NCBI RefSeq assembly: GCF_020510425.1
Contig: NZ_JAHBAH010000001.1
Location: 744,001-808,000 of the forward strand
DNA from: Quatrionicoccus australiensis
Lineage (GTDB): Bacteria > Pseudomonadota > Gammaproteobacteria > Burkholderiales > Rhodocyclaceae
Length of the DNA: 64,000 nucleotides
Direction: 5' to 3'
Shown: positions 1 through 10,999 of the stretch, piece by piece
Numbering within the stretch: the stretch's first letter is position 1
Layout of the letters: each line of letters starts with the position of its first letter
The notes under the pieces: generated by a model
Told to the model about the DNA's origin: nothing
Database searches by the model: none
Seen by the model: only the letters and a program-made list of their open reading frames with translations
Program-made: the position numbers and the translations under genes

Positions 1-3
1 TAA
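1..3 (+). other. Probable stop codon of an upstream gene outside the window
   Basis: The window opens with TAA directly abutting the exbB start codon. In TonB-exbB-exbD operons the gene upstream is often tonB, so this could be its stop. Only the triplet is visible, so this is inference. Confidence 0.3.
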
Positions 4-861
4 ATGTCCCGCCTCATCAGAATCCGAGCCCTGGCTACCGCCCTGGTCATCGCCATCAGCGCCGTCGCTTCGCCCATCGCCATGGCCCAGCAAACCCAGC
101 CGGTTGCCGAAAAGGCTGCAGCCCCGGCAGAAGGGACCACCAAGGAAACCGTCGACAACCCCTACGGTCTCGACGCCTTGTGGAAGGGCGGCGACGCCGT
201 CGCCAAGGGCACGCTGGCCATCCTGGTCATCATGTCGGCCGGCAGCTGGTTCATCATCTTCACCAAGCTTTACGAACAGAGCAAACTGGCCCGCCAGAGC
301 AAGAAAGCCAACGAAACCTTCTGGGCGGCCGGTGGTGTCGAACAGGCCATTGAATCGCTCGACACGAGCAGCGCCTTCCATTACATCGCCAAGTCCGGCG
401 CCGAAGCCACCGCGCATCACCGCGGCCTGCTCGGTTATATCGACCTGAACGACTGGATCCAGCTTTCCATCCATCGCTCGATCGAAAACGTCCAGAGCCG
501 TCTGCAGGATGGTCTCGCTTTCCTCGGTACGGTCGGTTCGACAGCACCGTTCGTTGGTCTGTTCGGTACGGTGTGGGGGATCTATCACGCCCTGACCGCA
601 ATCGGCATCGCCGGCCAGGCATCGATCGACAAAGTCGCCGGCCCGGTTGGCGAGTCGCTGATCATGACCGCGATCGGCCTCGCCGTGGCCGTCCCCGCCG
701 TGCTCGGCTACAACTGGCTGGTGCGCCGCAACAAGGCCGCGCTCGAGGATGTCCGCACCTTCGGCAACGAACTGCATGCCGTGCTGCTTGGCGCCGCCGC
801 CAGCCGCATCAGCGACAGCTCGCCGAAGGTGGTGCACACCATCCGCGCGATCTCGGTGTAA
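4..861 (+). CDS. exbB: ExbB, MotA/TolQ/ExbB proton channel family protein
   Basis: Inner-membrane proton-channel subunit that, with ExbD, uses the proton motive force to energise TonB and thus outer-membrane receptor uptake. The 285-residue product has an N-terminal signal-like segment ending near AMAQQ (about residue 29), an Ala/Pro-rich linker, a membrane segment at about 70-90, a cytoplasmic region, and two further membrane segments at about 175-200 and 215-240 with the family-typical GTVGSTAPFVGLFGTVWGI stretch. The signal-bearing N-terminus is a known variant of ExbB. It lies 6 bp upstream of an exbD and forms an operon with two exbD genes. The large TonB-dependent receptor at 30.9 kb is a possible client. 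Family assignment is firm. Confidence 0.95.
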   Translation: MSRLIRIRALATALVIAISAVASPIAMAQQTQPVAEKAAAPAEGTTKETVDNPYGLDALWKGGDAVAKGTLAILVIMSAGSWFIIFTKLYEQSKLARQSKKANETFWAAGGVEQAIESLDTSSAFHYIAKSGAEATAHHRGLLGYIDLNDWIQLSIHRSIENVQSRLQDGLAFLGTVGSTAPFVGLFGTVWGIYHALTAIGIAGQASIDKVAGPVGESLIMTAIGLAVAVPAVLGYNWLVRRNKAALEDVRTFGNELHAVLLGAAASRISDSSPKVVHTIRAISV

Positions 862-867
862 TCAGCC

Positions 868-1290
868 ATGGCAATGACCGTTGGCGCCACGGAAGAGGAC
901 GAAGTCCTCTCCGCCATCAACACGACCCCACTGGTCGACGTGATGCTGGTTTTGCTGATCATCTTCCTGATCACCATTCCCGTCGTCACCCACACCGTGC
1001 CGGTTGAACTGCCCAAGGAGCGCAACCAGCCGCGCGTCACCAAGCCGGAGAACATCAACATTTCGGTGGCGCGCGATGGTGGCGTGTATTGGAACGAAAA
1101 ACGCGTCGCCGGCAATGACGAGTTGCTCAAGCAACTGAAGGGCATCGCCAGCGTCGAGCCGCAGCCGGAAGTCCAGATCCGCGGCGACGGCGGCGCGCCT
1201 TACGAGTTCGTCGGCAAGGTGGTTCTGGCATGTCAGCGCGCCGGGATTCTCAAGCTCGGTTTCATCACCGACCCGCCGCCGCTGCACTGA
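868..1290 (+). CDS. exbD: ExbD/TolR family biopolymer transport protein (first copy)
   Basis: ExbD partners ExbB in the TonB-energising complex: one N-terminal membrane helix with a periplasmic domain. The 140-residue product shows the classic order: short cytoplasmic N-terminus, the INTTPLVDVMLVLLIIFLI segment at about residues 18-36 carrying the essential membrane aspartate (D23-24 region), then a periplasmic domain ending in the typical GILKLGFIT strand. It starts 6 bp after exbB. A second exbD follows, so the complex may use two ExbD types. Confidence 0.95.
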   Translation: MAMTVGATEEDEVLSAINTTPLVDVMLVLLIIFLITIPVVTHTVPVELPKERNQPRVTKPENINISVARDGGVYWNEKRVAGNDELLKQLKGIASVEPQPEVQIRGDGGAPYEFVGKVVLACQRAGILKLGFITDPPPLH

Positions 1291-1312
1291 CCGTTCATTT
1301 AGGAGAACACGC

Positions 1313-1741
1313 ATGGCCATGAACGTTGGCTCGGGGAGCAGTTCGGGAGATCCCGACATCCTCGTCGATATCAATACCACGCCGCTGATCGATGTGCTGC
1401 TGGTGCTGCTGATCATGTTGATCATCACCATCCCGATCCAGCTGCACTCGGTGAACATGAACATGCCGGTCGGCAATCCGCCGCCGGCGACCAGCAAGCC
1501 CGACATCGTCAAGATCGACATCGCTTCGAGCGGTGCGGTTTCGTGGAACGGCGAGCAACTGGCCGATGCCGGAGCACTCGAAGGACACCTGGTCGTTGCG
1601 GCGGCACAGGCCGTCCAGCCCGAACTGCATGTCCGCCCGGATAAACGCGCCCCCTACCGCTATGTGGCAGGGGTCATGGCCTCGGTGCAGCGCAAGGGAC
1701 TGACCAAGGTCGGTCTGGTCGGCGCCGAGCAATTCCTCTAG
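1313..1741 (+). CDS. exbD: ExbD/TolR family biopolymer transport protein (second copy)
   Basis: Second ExbD paralogue of 142 residues. It has the same layout: about 15 cytoplasmic residues, the INTTPLIDVLLVLLIMLII membrane segment with the conserved Asp, then a periplasmic domain ending KGLTKVGLVGAEQFL. A good ribosome-binding site (AGGAGA) lies about 8 bp upstream. It is 22 bp after the first exbD in the same operon. The copies diverge outside the membrane segment, so this is an old paralogue rather than a recent duplication. ExbB-ExbD-ExbD arrangements are known in several proteobacteria. Confidence 0.94.
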   Translation: MAMNVGSGSSSGDPDILVDINTTPLIDVLLVLLIMLIITIPIQLHSVNMNMPVGNPPPATSKPDIVKIDIASSGAVSWNGEQLADAGALEGHLVVAAAQAVQPELHVRPDKRAPYRYVAGVMASVQRKGLTKVGLVGAEQFL

Positions 1742-1775
1742 GCGCAAGCGACAGCACATCGATCCATTTTTCCGC

Positions 1776-1828
1776 GCAGACGCCAGGGCTGGCACCGCAT
1801 CCGCAACGGTGCCAGCCCTGGCGTCCGC
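1776..1828 (+). repeat. Long perfect inverted repeat between exbD and the efflux operon
   Basis: An 18-bp perfect inverted repeat (arms 1779-1796 and 1808-1825, 11-nt loop), extendable by two pairs after one mismatch. It could form a very stable hairpin in RNA. There is no T-tract on either side, so it is not a classical intrinsic terminator. It may be a transcript-end stabiliser, a Rho-assisted terminator or a protein-binding palindrome for control of the efflux operon. Confidence 0.75.
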
Positions 1829-1906
1829 ATGCACGGCACACACCAATCAACGACACGTCAGCCTGCTGGCGACCAGCAACACCTCATCCGATACGGAACC
1901 TGTTTC

Positions 1907-3358
1907 ATGGGAATCAAAGAAAAACTTCGGGGCGGCTTCAGTCGCCGGACAAAAATCCTGGCCGTTTCGGCCACGCTCCTGCTCGCGGCCGGGGCCGGAT
2001 ATCTCGTTTTTGCACCGTCGACCGATCAGAAAGCCGATGAAGCGACCAATCCCGGGGGGCCGGCCGGCGGCCGGCGCGGTGATCGCCAGGGTCGTCCGGG
2101 CGGACCGGCGCGTAGCCAGCCGGTCAAGGCCACCGAAGCCAAAGCCGGCGAACTCGATGTGGTCGTTGCCGCGCTGGGCACGGCGACAGCCTCCAACACC
2201 GCCCTGGTCAAGGCACGGGTGGATGGCCCCATCGTCCGCATCAACTTCCGGGAAGGCCAGCAGGTCAAGGCCGGCGACGTGCTCGCCGAAATCGATCCAC
2301 GCCCCTTCCAGATCCAGCTCGACCAGATCCGCGGCCAGGTGCAGAAGGACGAAGCCTTGCTCGCCGCCGCCCAGGTTGACCTGGAACGCTATCGCGGCCT
2401 GCTCGGCAAGGATTCGATCGCCAAGCAGCAGGTCGACACCCAGGAAGCGCTGGTTCGCCAGTACAAGGGCAGCGTCGAGACAGACAAGGCACAGGAGGCC
2501 AATGCCCGCCTCAACCTCGGTTTCACCCGCATCACGGCGCCCGCCGCCGGGCGTCTCGGCCTGCGCCAGGTCGATGTCGGCAATATCGTGCGCTCCTCCG
2601 ACAGCACCGGCATCGCCGTGATCACCCAGACGCAGCCGATCAATGTCGTTTTTGCCATTCCAGCCGAACGCATCGGCAATATCGTCAGCCGCCTGCACAA
2701 GGGCGACAACCTGGTCGTCGAGGCCTGGGACCGCGACAACCGGACCCTGCTCGGCACCGGAAAATTGCGCAGCATCGACAACCAGATCGACGTCAGTACC
2801 GGCACCGTCAAGCTCAAGGCCGAATTTGCCAACCAGGACGACAGCCTGTTCCCCAACCAGTTCGTCAATGCCCGCCTCAAGGTGGAAACCCGGCACGACG
2901 CAATCCTGCTCCAGTCGGCTGCTGTGCAGCGCAATCCGCAGGGCACCTACGTCTATGTGATCAACAAGGAACAACAGGTCGAATCGCGCCCGGTCCGTCT
3001 TGGCCCGAGCAATGGCAACCAGGTAGCGATCGAGGAAGGTCTCGCCGCCGGCGAGCGTGTTGTGCTCGATGGCGCCGACCGCCTGCAGGCCGACAGCAAG
3101 GTCGAAGTGCTGAGCGTCGATGGCAAGGCGCAGAACGGCGAAACGCCGGCCACCGGCGAAGGCAAGCGACCGCGCCGCAGCGAGGGCGAAGGCAAGCGCG
3201 GTGATGGCGAAGGGCGCCGTGGCAACGGTGAAAAACGCCAGCAAAGCTCGGTTGCCGGCACTACCCACCTGGCCTCGCTCGAACTCGGCAACCGCATTTC
3301 GCTGCGCATCGGCCAGGCCTTTGGCGCATCCACCGGCAAGGTGGATCTGCGTCCATGA
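1907..3358 (+). CDS. RND efflux periplasmic adaptor subunit (MdtA-like)
   Basis: Membrane-fusion protein bridging the inner-membrane RND pump and the outer-membrane channel. Start chosen at 1907 because the residues [16 protein letters not shown] precede a hydrophobic anchor (about residues 17-35); a longer frame opens at 1829 but adds no plausible signal. Order seen: anchor, Gly/Arg-rich linker, biotinyl-lipoyl half ([16 protein letters not shown]), alpha-hairpin at about 135-185, second lipoyl half ([19 protein letters not shown]), beta-barrel and C-terminal domain. After about residue 410 comes an unusual basic Gly/Glu/Arg-rich repeat (GEGKR, GEGRR units), then a roughly 35-residue tail not typical of the family. 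Its stop overlaps the next permease start, implying translational coupling. 483 residues. Confidence 0.92.
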   Translation: MGIKEKLRGGFSRRTKILAVSATLLLAAGAGYLVFAPSTDQKADEATNPGGPAGGRRGDRQGRPGGPARSQPVKATEAKAGELDVVVAALGTATASNTALVKARVDGPIVRINFREGQQVKAGDVLAEIDPRPFQIQLDQIRGQVQKDEALLAAAQVDLERYRGLLGKDSIAKQQVDTQEALVRQYKGSVETDKAQEANARLNLGFTRITAPAAGRLGLRQVDVGNIVRSSDSTGIAVITQTQPINVVFAIPAERIGNIVSRLHKGDNLVVEAWDRDNRTLLGTGKLRSIDNQIDVSTGTVKLKAEFANQDDSLFPNQFVNARLKVETRHDAILLQSAAVQRNPQGTYVYVINKEQQVESRPVRLGPSNGNQVAIEEGLAAGERVVLDGADRLQADSKVEVLSVDGKAQNGETPATGEGKRPRRSEGEGKRGDGEGRRGNGEKRQQSSVAGTTHLASLELGNRISLRIGQAFGASTGKVDLRP

Positions 3359-6300
3359 ATCCGTCGCGTCTCTACATCCTCCGGCCGGTCGCCACCTCGC
3401 TGCTGATGGTGGCCATCCTGCTCGCCGGCCTGATCGGCTACCGGATGCTGCCAGTCTCGGCCCTGCCCGAGGTGGAATACCCGACCATCCAGGTGACGAC
3501 GCTTTATCCCGGCGCCAGCCCGGAGGTCATGACCTCGTCGGTGACGGCGCCGCTCGAGCGCCAGCTCGGCCAGATCGCCGGCCTCAACCAGATGTCGTCC
3601 ACCAGCTCCGGCGGCGCCTCGGTCGTCACCCTGCAGTTCTCGCTCGGTCTCGATCTCGACGTCGCGCAGCAGGAAGTACAGTCCGCGATCAATTCGGCGA
3701 GCGCCTTCCTGCCCAACGACCTGCCGATGCCGCCGGTGTTCAGCAAGGTCAACCCGGCCGACGCGCCGATTATCACCCTCGCCATCACGTCGACCGCCCT
3801 GCCCCTGCCCAAGGTCGAAGACCTGGTCGACACCCGCCTCGCCCAGCGCATCTCCCGCGTCGCCGGCGTCGGCCTGGTCAGCATCGGCGGCGGCCAGCGC
3901 CCGGCCGTGCGCATCCAGGCCAATCCGCAGGCACTGACCGCGAACGGCATCAATCTTGAGGAATTGCGCAGCATCATCGGCAACGCCAACGTGAACATGG
4001 CCAAGGGCAGCTTCGACGGCCCGCTGCGCGCCTCGACGCTGGATGCCAACGACCAGTTGCGCTCGGCCGCCGAATACCGCGACCTGGTCATCGCCTGGAA
4101 GAACGGCGCGCCGATCCGTCTCGGCGATGTCGCCGAACTGGTCGATGGCGCCGAGAACAACCGCCTCGCCGCCTGGGCCGGCAAGGACCCGGCGATCATC
4201 CTGAACATCCAGCGCCAGCCCGGCGCCAATGTCATCGAAACCGTAGACCGCATCAAGCAATTGCTGCCCCAGTTGCAGGAGTCGCTGCCGGCCAACGTCA
4301 GCCTGCAATTGCTGACCGACCGCACGGTAACCATCCGCGCCTCGGTACACGACGTCAGGATCGAACTTTTGCTGTCGATCGGCCTCGTCGTGCTGGTCAT
4401 CTTCCTGTTCCTGCGCAATGTCCCGGCGACCATCATCCCCAGCGTCGCTGTACCGCTCTCGCTGGTCGGCACCTTCGGCGTCATGTACCTGGCCGGCTTT
4501 TCGATCAACAACCTGACCCTGATGGCGCTGACCATCGCCACCGGCTTCGTCGTCGACGACGCGATCGTGATGATCGAGAACGTCGCCCGCTACGTCGAGG
4601 AAGGCGATACGCCCATGGAAGCTGCCCTCAAGGGCTCGGCGCAGATCGGCTTCACCATCATCTCGCTGACCTTCTCGCTGATCGCCGTGCTGATTCCACT
4701 ACTCTTCATGGGTGATGTGGTCGGCCGCCTGTTTCGCGAATTCGCCATCACGCTGGCCGTTTCCATCCTGATCTCGGCCGTTGTTTCGCTGACCCTGACG
4801 CCGATGATGTGCGCCCGCCTGCTGCATCACGTGCCCGACGAAAAGCAGGGCTGGTTCTACCATGCCGCCGGCGCCGCCATTGACCGCATCATCGCGCGCT
4901 ACGCCGTCGCGCTGCGCTGGGTATTGCAGCGCCAGGGCCTGACCCTGATCGTTGCTGTCGGCACGCTGGTGCTGACCGTCGTGCTCTACATCCTGATCCC
5001 GAAAGGCTTTTTCCCGGTGCAGGACACCGGCCTGATCCAGGGCGTCACCGAGGCCACCCAGAACATCTCCTTCGCTGCCATGCGCGAACGCCAGCAGGCT
5101 GTGGTCGAGGCACTCGCCGAAGATCCCGCGGTAGACAGCATTTCCTCGATCATCGGCGTCGACGGCATCAACGCGACGCTGAACAGCGGCCGCCTGCTGA
5201 TCAACCTGAAACCGCATGAACAACGGGCCGAGAGCGCCTCCGCCATCATCCGCCGCCTGCAGGCGCGGACGACCGGCCTCGAAGGCATCACGCTGTTCAT
5301 GCAGCCGGTACAGGACCTGACCATCGAGAGCCGCCTGAGCCGGACGCAGTATCAGTTCAGCCTGGAAGGCGCCGATTCCGAGCAGCTCGGTGTCTGGGTG
5401 CATCGCCTGCAGGAACGCCTGGCGCAACTGCCGCAACTGGCCGATGTCGCCAACGACTGGCAGGACCAAGGCCGCCAGGCCTATGTCGAGATCGACCGTG
5501 ACAACGCCGGCCGGCTCGGCGTGACCACGGCGGCGATCGACAACGTGCTCTACAACGCCTTCGGTCAACGCCTGGTTTCGACCATTTTTACCCAGGCCAA
5601 CCTGTATCGCGTCGTGCTCGAGGTCAAGCCGGAGTTCCAGCGTGGCCTCGATGCGATCGGCAATCTCTACGTCGTCGCCGCCAACGGCGCGCAGATTCCG
5701 CTCTCCGCAGTGGCGCGCATCAGCGAACGGCCGACCCTGCTTGCCGTGAACCACATCGGCCAGTTCCCGGCCGCGACCTTCTCCTTCAACCTGGCGCCCG
5801 GCGTCGCGCTCGGCGATGCCGTCAAGGCGATCCGCGCCGCGCAGGACGAAGCCGCACTACCGGCCAGCCTCGGCATTCGCTTCCAGGGCGCGGCGCAGGC
5901 CTTCCAGGCCTCGCTCGACAGCACGGTCTGGCTGATCATCGCCGCCATCGTCACCATGTACATCGTGCTCGGTGTGCTCTACGAGAGCTACATCCACCCG
6001 GTGACCATCCTGTCCACGCTTCCCTCGGCCGGGGTCGGTGCGCTGCTCGCCCTCATCCTGTGCCGCAGCGACCTCGGCATCGTCGGCATCATCGGGATCA
6101 TCCTGCTGATCGGCATCGTCAAGAAAAACGCCATCATGATGATTGACTTCGCGCTCGAAGCGGAGCGCGAACAGGGCAAGACGCCGGACGAAGCGATTTA
6201 CGAAGCCTGCCTGCTGCGTTTCCGGCCCATCCTGATGACGACGCTGGCCGCCCTACTCGGCGCGCTGCCGCTGATGCTCGGCACCGGCGTCGGCTCCGAG

Positions 6301-6450
6301 CTGCGCCAGCCGCTCGGCATCACCATGGTTGGCGGGCTGATCGTTTCGCAGGTGCTGACGCTGTTTACGACCCCGGTCATCTACCTCGCCTTCGACCGCC
6401 TGGCGCGCCGTATCGCCGCCGTGCGCCCGCCGGCAGGTGGCCTGAGGTGA
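3355..6450 (+). CDS. RND efflux transporter permease (MdtB-like)
   Basis: Inner-membrane proton-driven drug/solute exporter of the HAE1 RND family, 1031 residues (normal length). It has the first helix ([22 protein letters not shown]), two large periplasmic loops and a central helix bundle including the [18 protein letters not shown] stretch (helix 4 region with the proton-relay aspartates). The C-terminal half carries [19 protein letters not shown] and the [20 protein letters not shown] motif. The start overlaps the adaptor stop. A second, different permease follows at 8 bp, as in MdtBC-type heteromeric pumps. Substrate unknown. Confidence 0.94.
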   Translation: MNPSRLYILRPVATSLLMVAILLAGLIGYRMLPVSALPEVEYPTIQVTTLYPGASPEVMTSSVTAPLERQLGQIAGLNQMSSTSSGGASVVTLQFSLGLDLDVAQQEVQSAINSASAFLPNDLPMPPVFSKVNPADAPIITLAITSTALPLPKVEDLVDTRLAQRISRVAGVGLVSIGGGQRPAVRIQANPQALTANGINLEELRSIIGNANVNMAKGSFDGPLRASTLDANDQLRSAAEYRDLVIAWKNGAPIRLGDVAELVDGAENNRLAAWAGKDPAIILNIQRQPGANVIETVDRIKQLLPQLQESLPANVSLQLLTDRTVTIRASVHDVRIELLLSIGLVVLVIFLFLRNVPATIIPSVAVPLSLVGTFGVMYLAGFSINNLTLMALTIATGFVVDDAIVMIENVARYVEEGDTPMEAALKGSAQIGFTIISLTFSLIAVLIPLLFMGDVVGRLFREFAITLAVSILISAVVSLTLTPMMCARLLHHVPDEKQGWFYHAAGAAIDRIIARYAVALRWVLQRQGLTLIVAVGTLVLTVVLYILIPKGFFPVQDTGLIQGVTEATQNISFAAMRERQQAVVEALAEDPAVDSISSIIGVDGINATLNSGRLLINLKPHEQRAESASAIIRRLQARTTGLEGITLFMQPVQDLTIESRLSRTQYQFSLEGADSEQLGVWVHRLQERLAQLPQLADVANDWQDQGRQAYVEIDRDNAGRLGVTTAAIDNVLYNAFGQRLVSTIFTQANLYRVVLEVKPEFQRGLDAIGNLYVVAANGAQIPLSAVARISERPTLLAVNHIGQFPAATFSFNLAPGVALGDAVKAIRAAQDEAALPASLGIRFQGAAQAFQASLDSTVWLIIAAIVTMYIVLGVLYESYIHPVTILSTLPSAGVGALLALILCRSDLGIVGIIGIILLIGIVKKNAIMMIDFALEAEREQGKTPDEAIYEACLLRFRPILMTTLAALLGALPLMLGTGVGSELRQPLGITMVGGLIVSQVLTLFTTPVIYLAFDRLARRIAAVRPPAGGLR

Positions 6451-6457
6451 CGCCGCG

Positions 6458-9400
6458 ATGAGTTTTGCCGCCACCTTCATCAAGCGCCCGGTCGCCACCA
6501 CGCTGCTCACGCTGGGCATCACCCTGCTCGGCATTGCAGCCTACTTCCAGCTGCCGGCCGCTGCGCTGCCGCAAGTCGAGTACCCGGTCATCTCGGTGCG
6601 TGCCAGCCTGCCCGGCGCCAGCCCGGAAACCATGGCGTCCAGCGTCGCGACACCGCTCGAACGCGCCCTCGGCAGCATCGCCGGAATCAACGAGATCACC
6701 TCGAACAACTCGCTGGGCAGCACCGACATCAACCTGCAGTTCGATCTCAACCGCAACATCAACGACGCGGCGCGCGATGTCCAGGCGGCAATCAACGCCG
6801 CCCGCGCCCAGCTGCCGAGCGGCATGACCGGCAACCCGTCGGTGCGCAAGGCCAACTCCAGCGACGGGCCGGTGGTGATCCTGTCGCTGACCTCGAACAC
6901 CCTGTCGCGCGCCCAAATGTACGACGCCGCGGTCACCATCCTCGGCCAGAAGCTGTCGCAGATCGAAGGCGTCGGCCAGATCAACGTCGGCGGCAGCGCC
7001 CTGCCCGCCGTGCGCATCGAACTCAACCCGCAGGCCCTGTCGCGCAGCGGCATCAGCCCGGAAGACGTGCGGACGGCGGTCGTCGCCACCAACGTCAACC
7101 GGCCCAAGGGCGTGATCGAGGACGGCGAGCAAAGCTGGCAGATCACCGCCAACGACCAGGCAAAAAAGGCCGAGGACTACGGGCCGCTGATCGTTGCCTG
7201 GAAGAGCGGCGCCGCACTGCGCCTCGCCGACGTCGCCGAGGTTCAGGACGGCGCCCAGGACTTGCGCAACGCCGCGCTGACCAACGGCAAACCCTCGGTC
7301 ATCCTGCAGATCCAGCGCCAGCCCGGCGCCAACATCATCGCCACCGTGGACAAGGTACGCGCCCGCCTGCCCGAACTGCAGGCAGCGATTCCGGCCGAGA
7401 TCAAGCTCGAGATCGTGCAGGATCGCAGCGTGACCATCCGCGCCTCGTTGCGCGATGTCGGTTTCAGCCTGTTCACCTCGGTCTGCCTGGTCGTCATGGT
7501 CGTCATGCTTTTCCTGCGCGACCGCCGCGCCGCGCTGATTCCGGCCGTGGCCGTTCCGGTCTCGCTGATCGGCACGCTGGCCGTGATGCACCTGGCCGGC
7601 TTCAGCCTGAATAATCTCTCGCTGATGGCGTTGACCGTAGCGACCGGCTTTGTCGTCGATGATGCGGTGGTCGTGCTGGAAAACGTCAGCCGCCACATCG
7701 AGCGCGGCATGACGCCGATGCAGGCGGCGATCCACGGCTTTCGCGAAGTCAGCTCGACCATCGTCTCGATGACGGTATCGCTGATCGCGGCCTTCATTCC
7801 CATCCTCTTCATGGGTGGCATCGTCGGTCGCCTGTTCCGCGAATTCGCGGTGACGCTGGCCGCGGCCATCGTGCTTTCGCTGTTCGTCTCGCTGCTGACC
7901 ACGCCGGTGATGTGCTCACGCCTGCTGCGCCCGGCTGACAGCTACCGCAGCGGACGCCTGGCGCAACTCGCCGAGCGCGGCGTCGGGCTGCTCCTCGCCG
8001 GCTACCGGCGCAGCCTGGGCTGGACGCTCGATCATGGCCGCATCACGCTCTGCGTACTGTTGGCCGTGATCGGTCTCAATGTCTATCTCTACGGTATCGT
8101 GCCCAAAGGCTTTTTCCCGCAGCAGGATACCGGCCGTCTGGTCGGCTTCATCCGCGCCGACCAGAGCAGCTCCTTCCAGTCGATGCAGGAAAAGCTCGCC
8201 GATTTCGTCGATATCGTGCGGCGCGACCCGGCCATTGCCAATGTCGCCGGCTCGACCGGCGGCGGCAGCGGCGGTCCCGGTGGCGGCGGACGTAATTCGG
8301 CACAGATGTTCGTGACCCTGAAGCCGCTCGCCGAGCGCGACGCCAGCGCCGAGCAAATCATCGAGCGCCTGCGCCGGCAGACCTCGCATGTTGCCGGTGC
8401 CCGCCTGTTCCTGATCTCGGCGCAGGAAATCCGCATCGGCGCCCGTTCGAGCAGCGCCAGCTACCAATACACGCTGCTTACCGACAATCTGGCCGAATTG
8501 CGCGCCTGGGAGCCGAAAATCCGCAAGGCCTTGTCAGCCCTGCCCGAGCTTGTCGATATCGATACCGACAACGAAGACAAGGGCGTGCAGACCTCGCTGG
8601 TCGTCGACCGCGACGCTGCGGCCCGGCTCGGCCTGACCCAGCGCGCCATCGACACCGCGCTCAACGACTATTTCGGACAGCGCCTGGTATCGACCATCTA
8701 CAACCCGCTCAACCAGTACCGGGTCGTCATGGAAGCCGCACCGCGTTACTGGCAGAGCCCGGAATCGCTCTCCGAAATCGTGTTGACCGCACCCGGCGGC
8801 AAGGAAATCCCGCTGTCGGCGATCGCCAGCTGGGGACCGACCTTCGCGCCGCTCTCGGTCAGCCACCAGAGCCAGTTCGTCGCCTCAACGATCAGTTTCT
8901 CGCTGCCGCCCGGCGTTTCGCTCGGCGACGCGACGCTGGCGATCAACGACGCGATGGCGCGGCTCGGCGTGCCGACTTCGCTGTATGGCAGTTTCGAAGG
9001 CTCGGCCAAGGCATTTCAGGCCTCGATGGGCAGTCAACCGCTACTCATCCTCGGCGCCATCATCGCTGTCTATCTCGTACTCGGAATTCTTTACGAAAGC
9101 CTGGTTCATCCGCTGACCATCCTGTCCACGCTGCCCTCGGCCGGCGTCGGTGCCCTGCTTGGTCTGCTCGCTTTCAAGAGCGAGTTCACGGTGATCGCGA
9201 TGATCGGCGTCATCCTGCTGGTCGGCATCGTCAAGAAAAACGCCATCATGATGATCGACTTCGCACTGCAGGCCGAACGGGACGGTGACCTGACGCCGCG
9301 CGAGGCCATCTTCCAGGCCTGCTTACTGCGTTTCCGACCGATCATGATGACGACGCTGGCTGCCATCTTCGGCGCCATTCCGCTCGCGCTGGGCAGCGGC

Positions 9401-9571
9401 GACGGCGCCGAACTGCGCCAGCCGCTCGGCATCTCCATCGTCGGCGGCCTGATCGTCAGCCAGCTGCTCACCCTGTATACGACCCCGGTCGTCTATCTTT
9501 ACCTCGACCGCCTGCGCCTCGCCGTCAAGGCCTGGAAAACCCGTCGCCACCCAGCCGCGGAAGCGGCCTGA
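6458..9571 (+). CDS. RND efflux transporter permease (MdtC-like)
   Basis: Second RND permease of 1037 residues with the same domain order as its neighbour: helix 1 ([20 protein letters not shown]), a periplasmic porter loop, the [18 protein letters not shown] helix-4 region, a second periplasmic loop and [22 protein letters not shown] Gly-rich insertion ([11 protein letters not shown]) sits at about residues 602-612 in the second periplasmic loop. The two permeases are clearly paralogous but diverged, which fits a heterotrimeric MdtB2C-type pump. It starts 7 nt after the upstream stop, and the outer-membrane factor follows 5 nt later. Confidence 0.94.
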   Translation: MSFAATFIKRPVATTLLTLGITLLGIAAYFQLPAAALPQVEYPVISVRASLPGASPETMASSVATPLERALGSIAGINEITSNNSLGSTDINLQFDLNRNINDAARDVQAAINAARAQLPSGMTGNPSVRKANSSDGPVVILSLTSNTLSRAQMYDAAVTILGQKLSQIEGVGQINVGGSALPAVRIELNPQALSRSGISPEDVRTAVVATNVNRPKGVIEDGEQSWQITANDQAKKAEDYGPLIVAWKSGAALRLADVAEVQDGAQDLRNAALTNGKPSVILQIQRQPGANIIATVDKVRARLPELQAAIPAEIKLEIVQDRSVTIRASLRDVGFSLFTSVCLVVMVVMLFLRDRRAALIPAVAVPVSLIGTLAVMHLAGFSLNNLSLMALTVATGFVVDDAVVVLENVSRHIERGMTPMQAAIHGFREVSSTIVSMTVSLIAAFIPILFMGGIVGRLFREFAVTLAAAIVLSLFVSLLTTPVMCSRLLRPADSYRSGRLAQLAERGVGLLLAGYRRSLGWTLDHGRITLCVLLAVIGLNVYLYGIVPKGFFPQQDTGRLVGFIRADQSSSFQSMQEKLADFVDIVRRDPAIANVAGSTGGGSGGPGGGGRNSAQMFVTLKPLAERDASAEQIIERLRRQTSHVAGARLFLISAQEIRIGARSSSASYQYTLLTDNLAELRAWEPKIRKALSALPELVDIDTDNEDKGVQTSLVVDRDAAARLGLTQRAIDTALNDYFGQRLVSTIYNPLNQYRVVMEAAPRYWQSPESLSEIVLTAPGGKEIPLSAIASWGPTFAPLSVSHQSQFVASTISFSLPPGVSLGDATLAINDAMARLGVPTSLYGSFEGSAKAFQASMGSQPLLILGAIIAVYLVLGILYESLVHPLTILSTLPSAGVGALLGLLAFKSEFTVIAMIGVILLVGIVKKNAIMMIDFALQAERDGDLTPREAIFQACLLRFRPIMMTTLAAIFGAIPLALGSGDGAELRQPLGISIVGGLIVSQLLTLYTTPVVYLYLDRLRLAVKAWKTRRHPAAEAA

Positions 9572-9576
9572 AACAA

Positions 9577-10998
9577 ATGATCAAAAACATGCAACTGCGT
9601 CCCCTTTCCCTGGCCTGCCTGGCAGCCCTTTCCCTGCTCGGCGGCTGCGCCCTTGGCCCGGACTTCCAGCGTCCGGAAATCAGCGTTCCCGCCGAGTTCC
9701 GCGCCGCCCGGGGCTGGAAGGCAGCCGAACCACAGGATCAGGCGGCGCCCGCGGCCTGGTGGGAAATTTATGGCGACCCCGTTCTCAACGACCTGGTTGC
9801 CCAGGTTGCCAGCGCCAACCAGAACGTCGCCGCCGCCGAAGCCCAGTACCGCCAGGCGCAAGGCCTGCTCTCCGGCTCGCGCGCCGCCTGGTTTCCCAAC
9901 CTGGGCAGCAGCGTGACAGCGACACGCAGCCAGGGCAGCACCACCGGGAGCACGGTCAACAACACCAGTCCGGCCAAAAACACCGACCGCCTGTCACTGA
10001 GCTCCAGCTGGGAACTCGACCTGTGGGGCCGGATCAGCCGCCAGGTCGAGAGCAGCGAACGCTCGGCCCAGGCCAGCGCTGCCGATCTTGCCGCCGCACG
10101 GCTCAGCGCCCAGGCGACGCTGGCCCAGAGCTACCTGCAACTGCGCATCAACGACGCGCAGCAGCGCCTGCTCGCCAAGACCCTGAGCGCCTACCGCCGT
10201 TCGCACGAAATCACCCGCAACCGCTACGAGGCCGGCGTCGCCAGCCAGGCCGATGTCGCCCAGGCCGAAACGCAGTTGAAGACGACCGAGGCGCAGGCGA
10301 TCGATCTCGGCATCCAGCGCGCCCAGCTTGAACACGCAATTGCCGTGCTGATCGGTCAACCGCCTGCAACGGTGCAAATTGCCCCGGTTGATGCCGTGCC
10401 CAGCCTGCCGGCGATCCCGGCAAGCCTGCCCTCGGCCCTGCTCGAACGCCGCCCCGACGTTGCCGCGGCAGAACGCCGGGTGGCCGCCGCCAATGCCCAG
10501 ATCGGCGTCGCCCAGGCGGCCTTTTTCCCGACCCTGACGCTGTCGGCGAGCGGTGGTTACGTCAATGACAATTTTGCCGACATCATCAGCACGCCCCACC
10601 GTTTCTGGTCGCTCGGCCCGGCCCTCGCGCTCAGCCTGTTCGATGCCGGCGCCCGCTCGGCAGTCAAGGAACAGGCTGTCGCCGGCTATGACAAGAGCGT
10701 CGCCAGTTACCGCCAGACGGTGCTGACCGCATTCGGCGAAGTCGAAGACAACCTTACCGCCCTGCGCATTCTCGACCGGGAAAAGGATGTCCAGCGGGCG
10801 GCCACCGTCGCTGCCAACCAGTTCCAGACCCTGACCAACAACCAGTACCTGGCCGGCACGGTGAGCTACCTCAATGTCGCGACCGCGCAGGCGGCGGCCC
10901 TGAACGCCGAGCGCAGCAGCCTCGACCTGCTCAACCGCCAGCTCACGGCGAGCGTCGCGCTGATCAAGGCGCTGGGTGGCAACGACTGGCGACAGTGA
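9577..10998 (+). CDS. Outer-membrane efflux lipoprotein (OprM/NodT family)
   Basis: TolC-like outer-membrane channel of the tripartite pump, 473 residues. A lipoprotein signal ends at LLGGC (lipobox Cys about residue 25), followed by GPDFQRPE, typical of the NodT/OprM family. Two outer-membrane efflux repeats follow, rich in Ala/Gln coiled-coil helices, with the hallmark LLERRPDVAAAERRVAAANAQIGVAQAAFFPTL segment split here by description: ERRPDVAAAER at about residue 289, then the IGVAQAAFFPTLTL strand. It is the last recognisable pump gene. The stop lies 2 nt before the likely start of the following small gene. Confidence 0.94.
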   Translation: MIKNMQLRPLSLACLAALSLLGGCALGPDFQRPEISVPAEFRAARGWKAAEPQDQAAPAAWWEIYGDPVLNDLVAQVASANQNVAAAEAQYRQAQGLLSGSRAAWFPNLGSSVTATRSQGSTTGSTVNNTSPAKNTDRLSLSSSWELDLWGRISRQVESSERSAQASAADLAAARLSAQATLAQSYLQLRINDAQQRLLAKTLSAYRRSHEITRNRYEAGVASQADVAQAETQLKTTEAQAIDLGIQRAQLEHAIAVLIGQPPATVQIAPVDAVPSLPAIPASLPSALLERRPDVAAAERRVAAANAQIGVAQAAFFPTLTLSASGGYVNDNFADIISTPHRFWSLGPALALSLFDAGARSAVKEQAVAGYDKSVASYRQTVLTAFGEVEDNLTALRILDREKDVQRAATVAANQFQTLTNNQYLAGTVSYLNVATAQAAALNAERSSLDLLNRQLTASVALIKALGGNDWRQ

Positions 10999-10999
10999 A

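Noticed and set aside
6377..7735. 452-residue open frame on the minus strand
   Set aside because: It is antisense to an RND permease with full family motifs, and its His/Asp/Gln/Arg-rich product is compositional noise.
3355..9571. Duplicate gene or frameshifted single pump
   Set aside because: The two RND permeases are full length, diverged and both have family motifs, as in MdtBC-type pumps; not a recent duplication or a broken gene.
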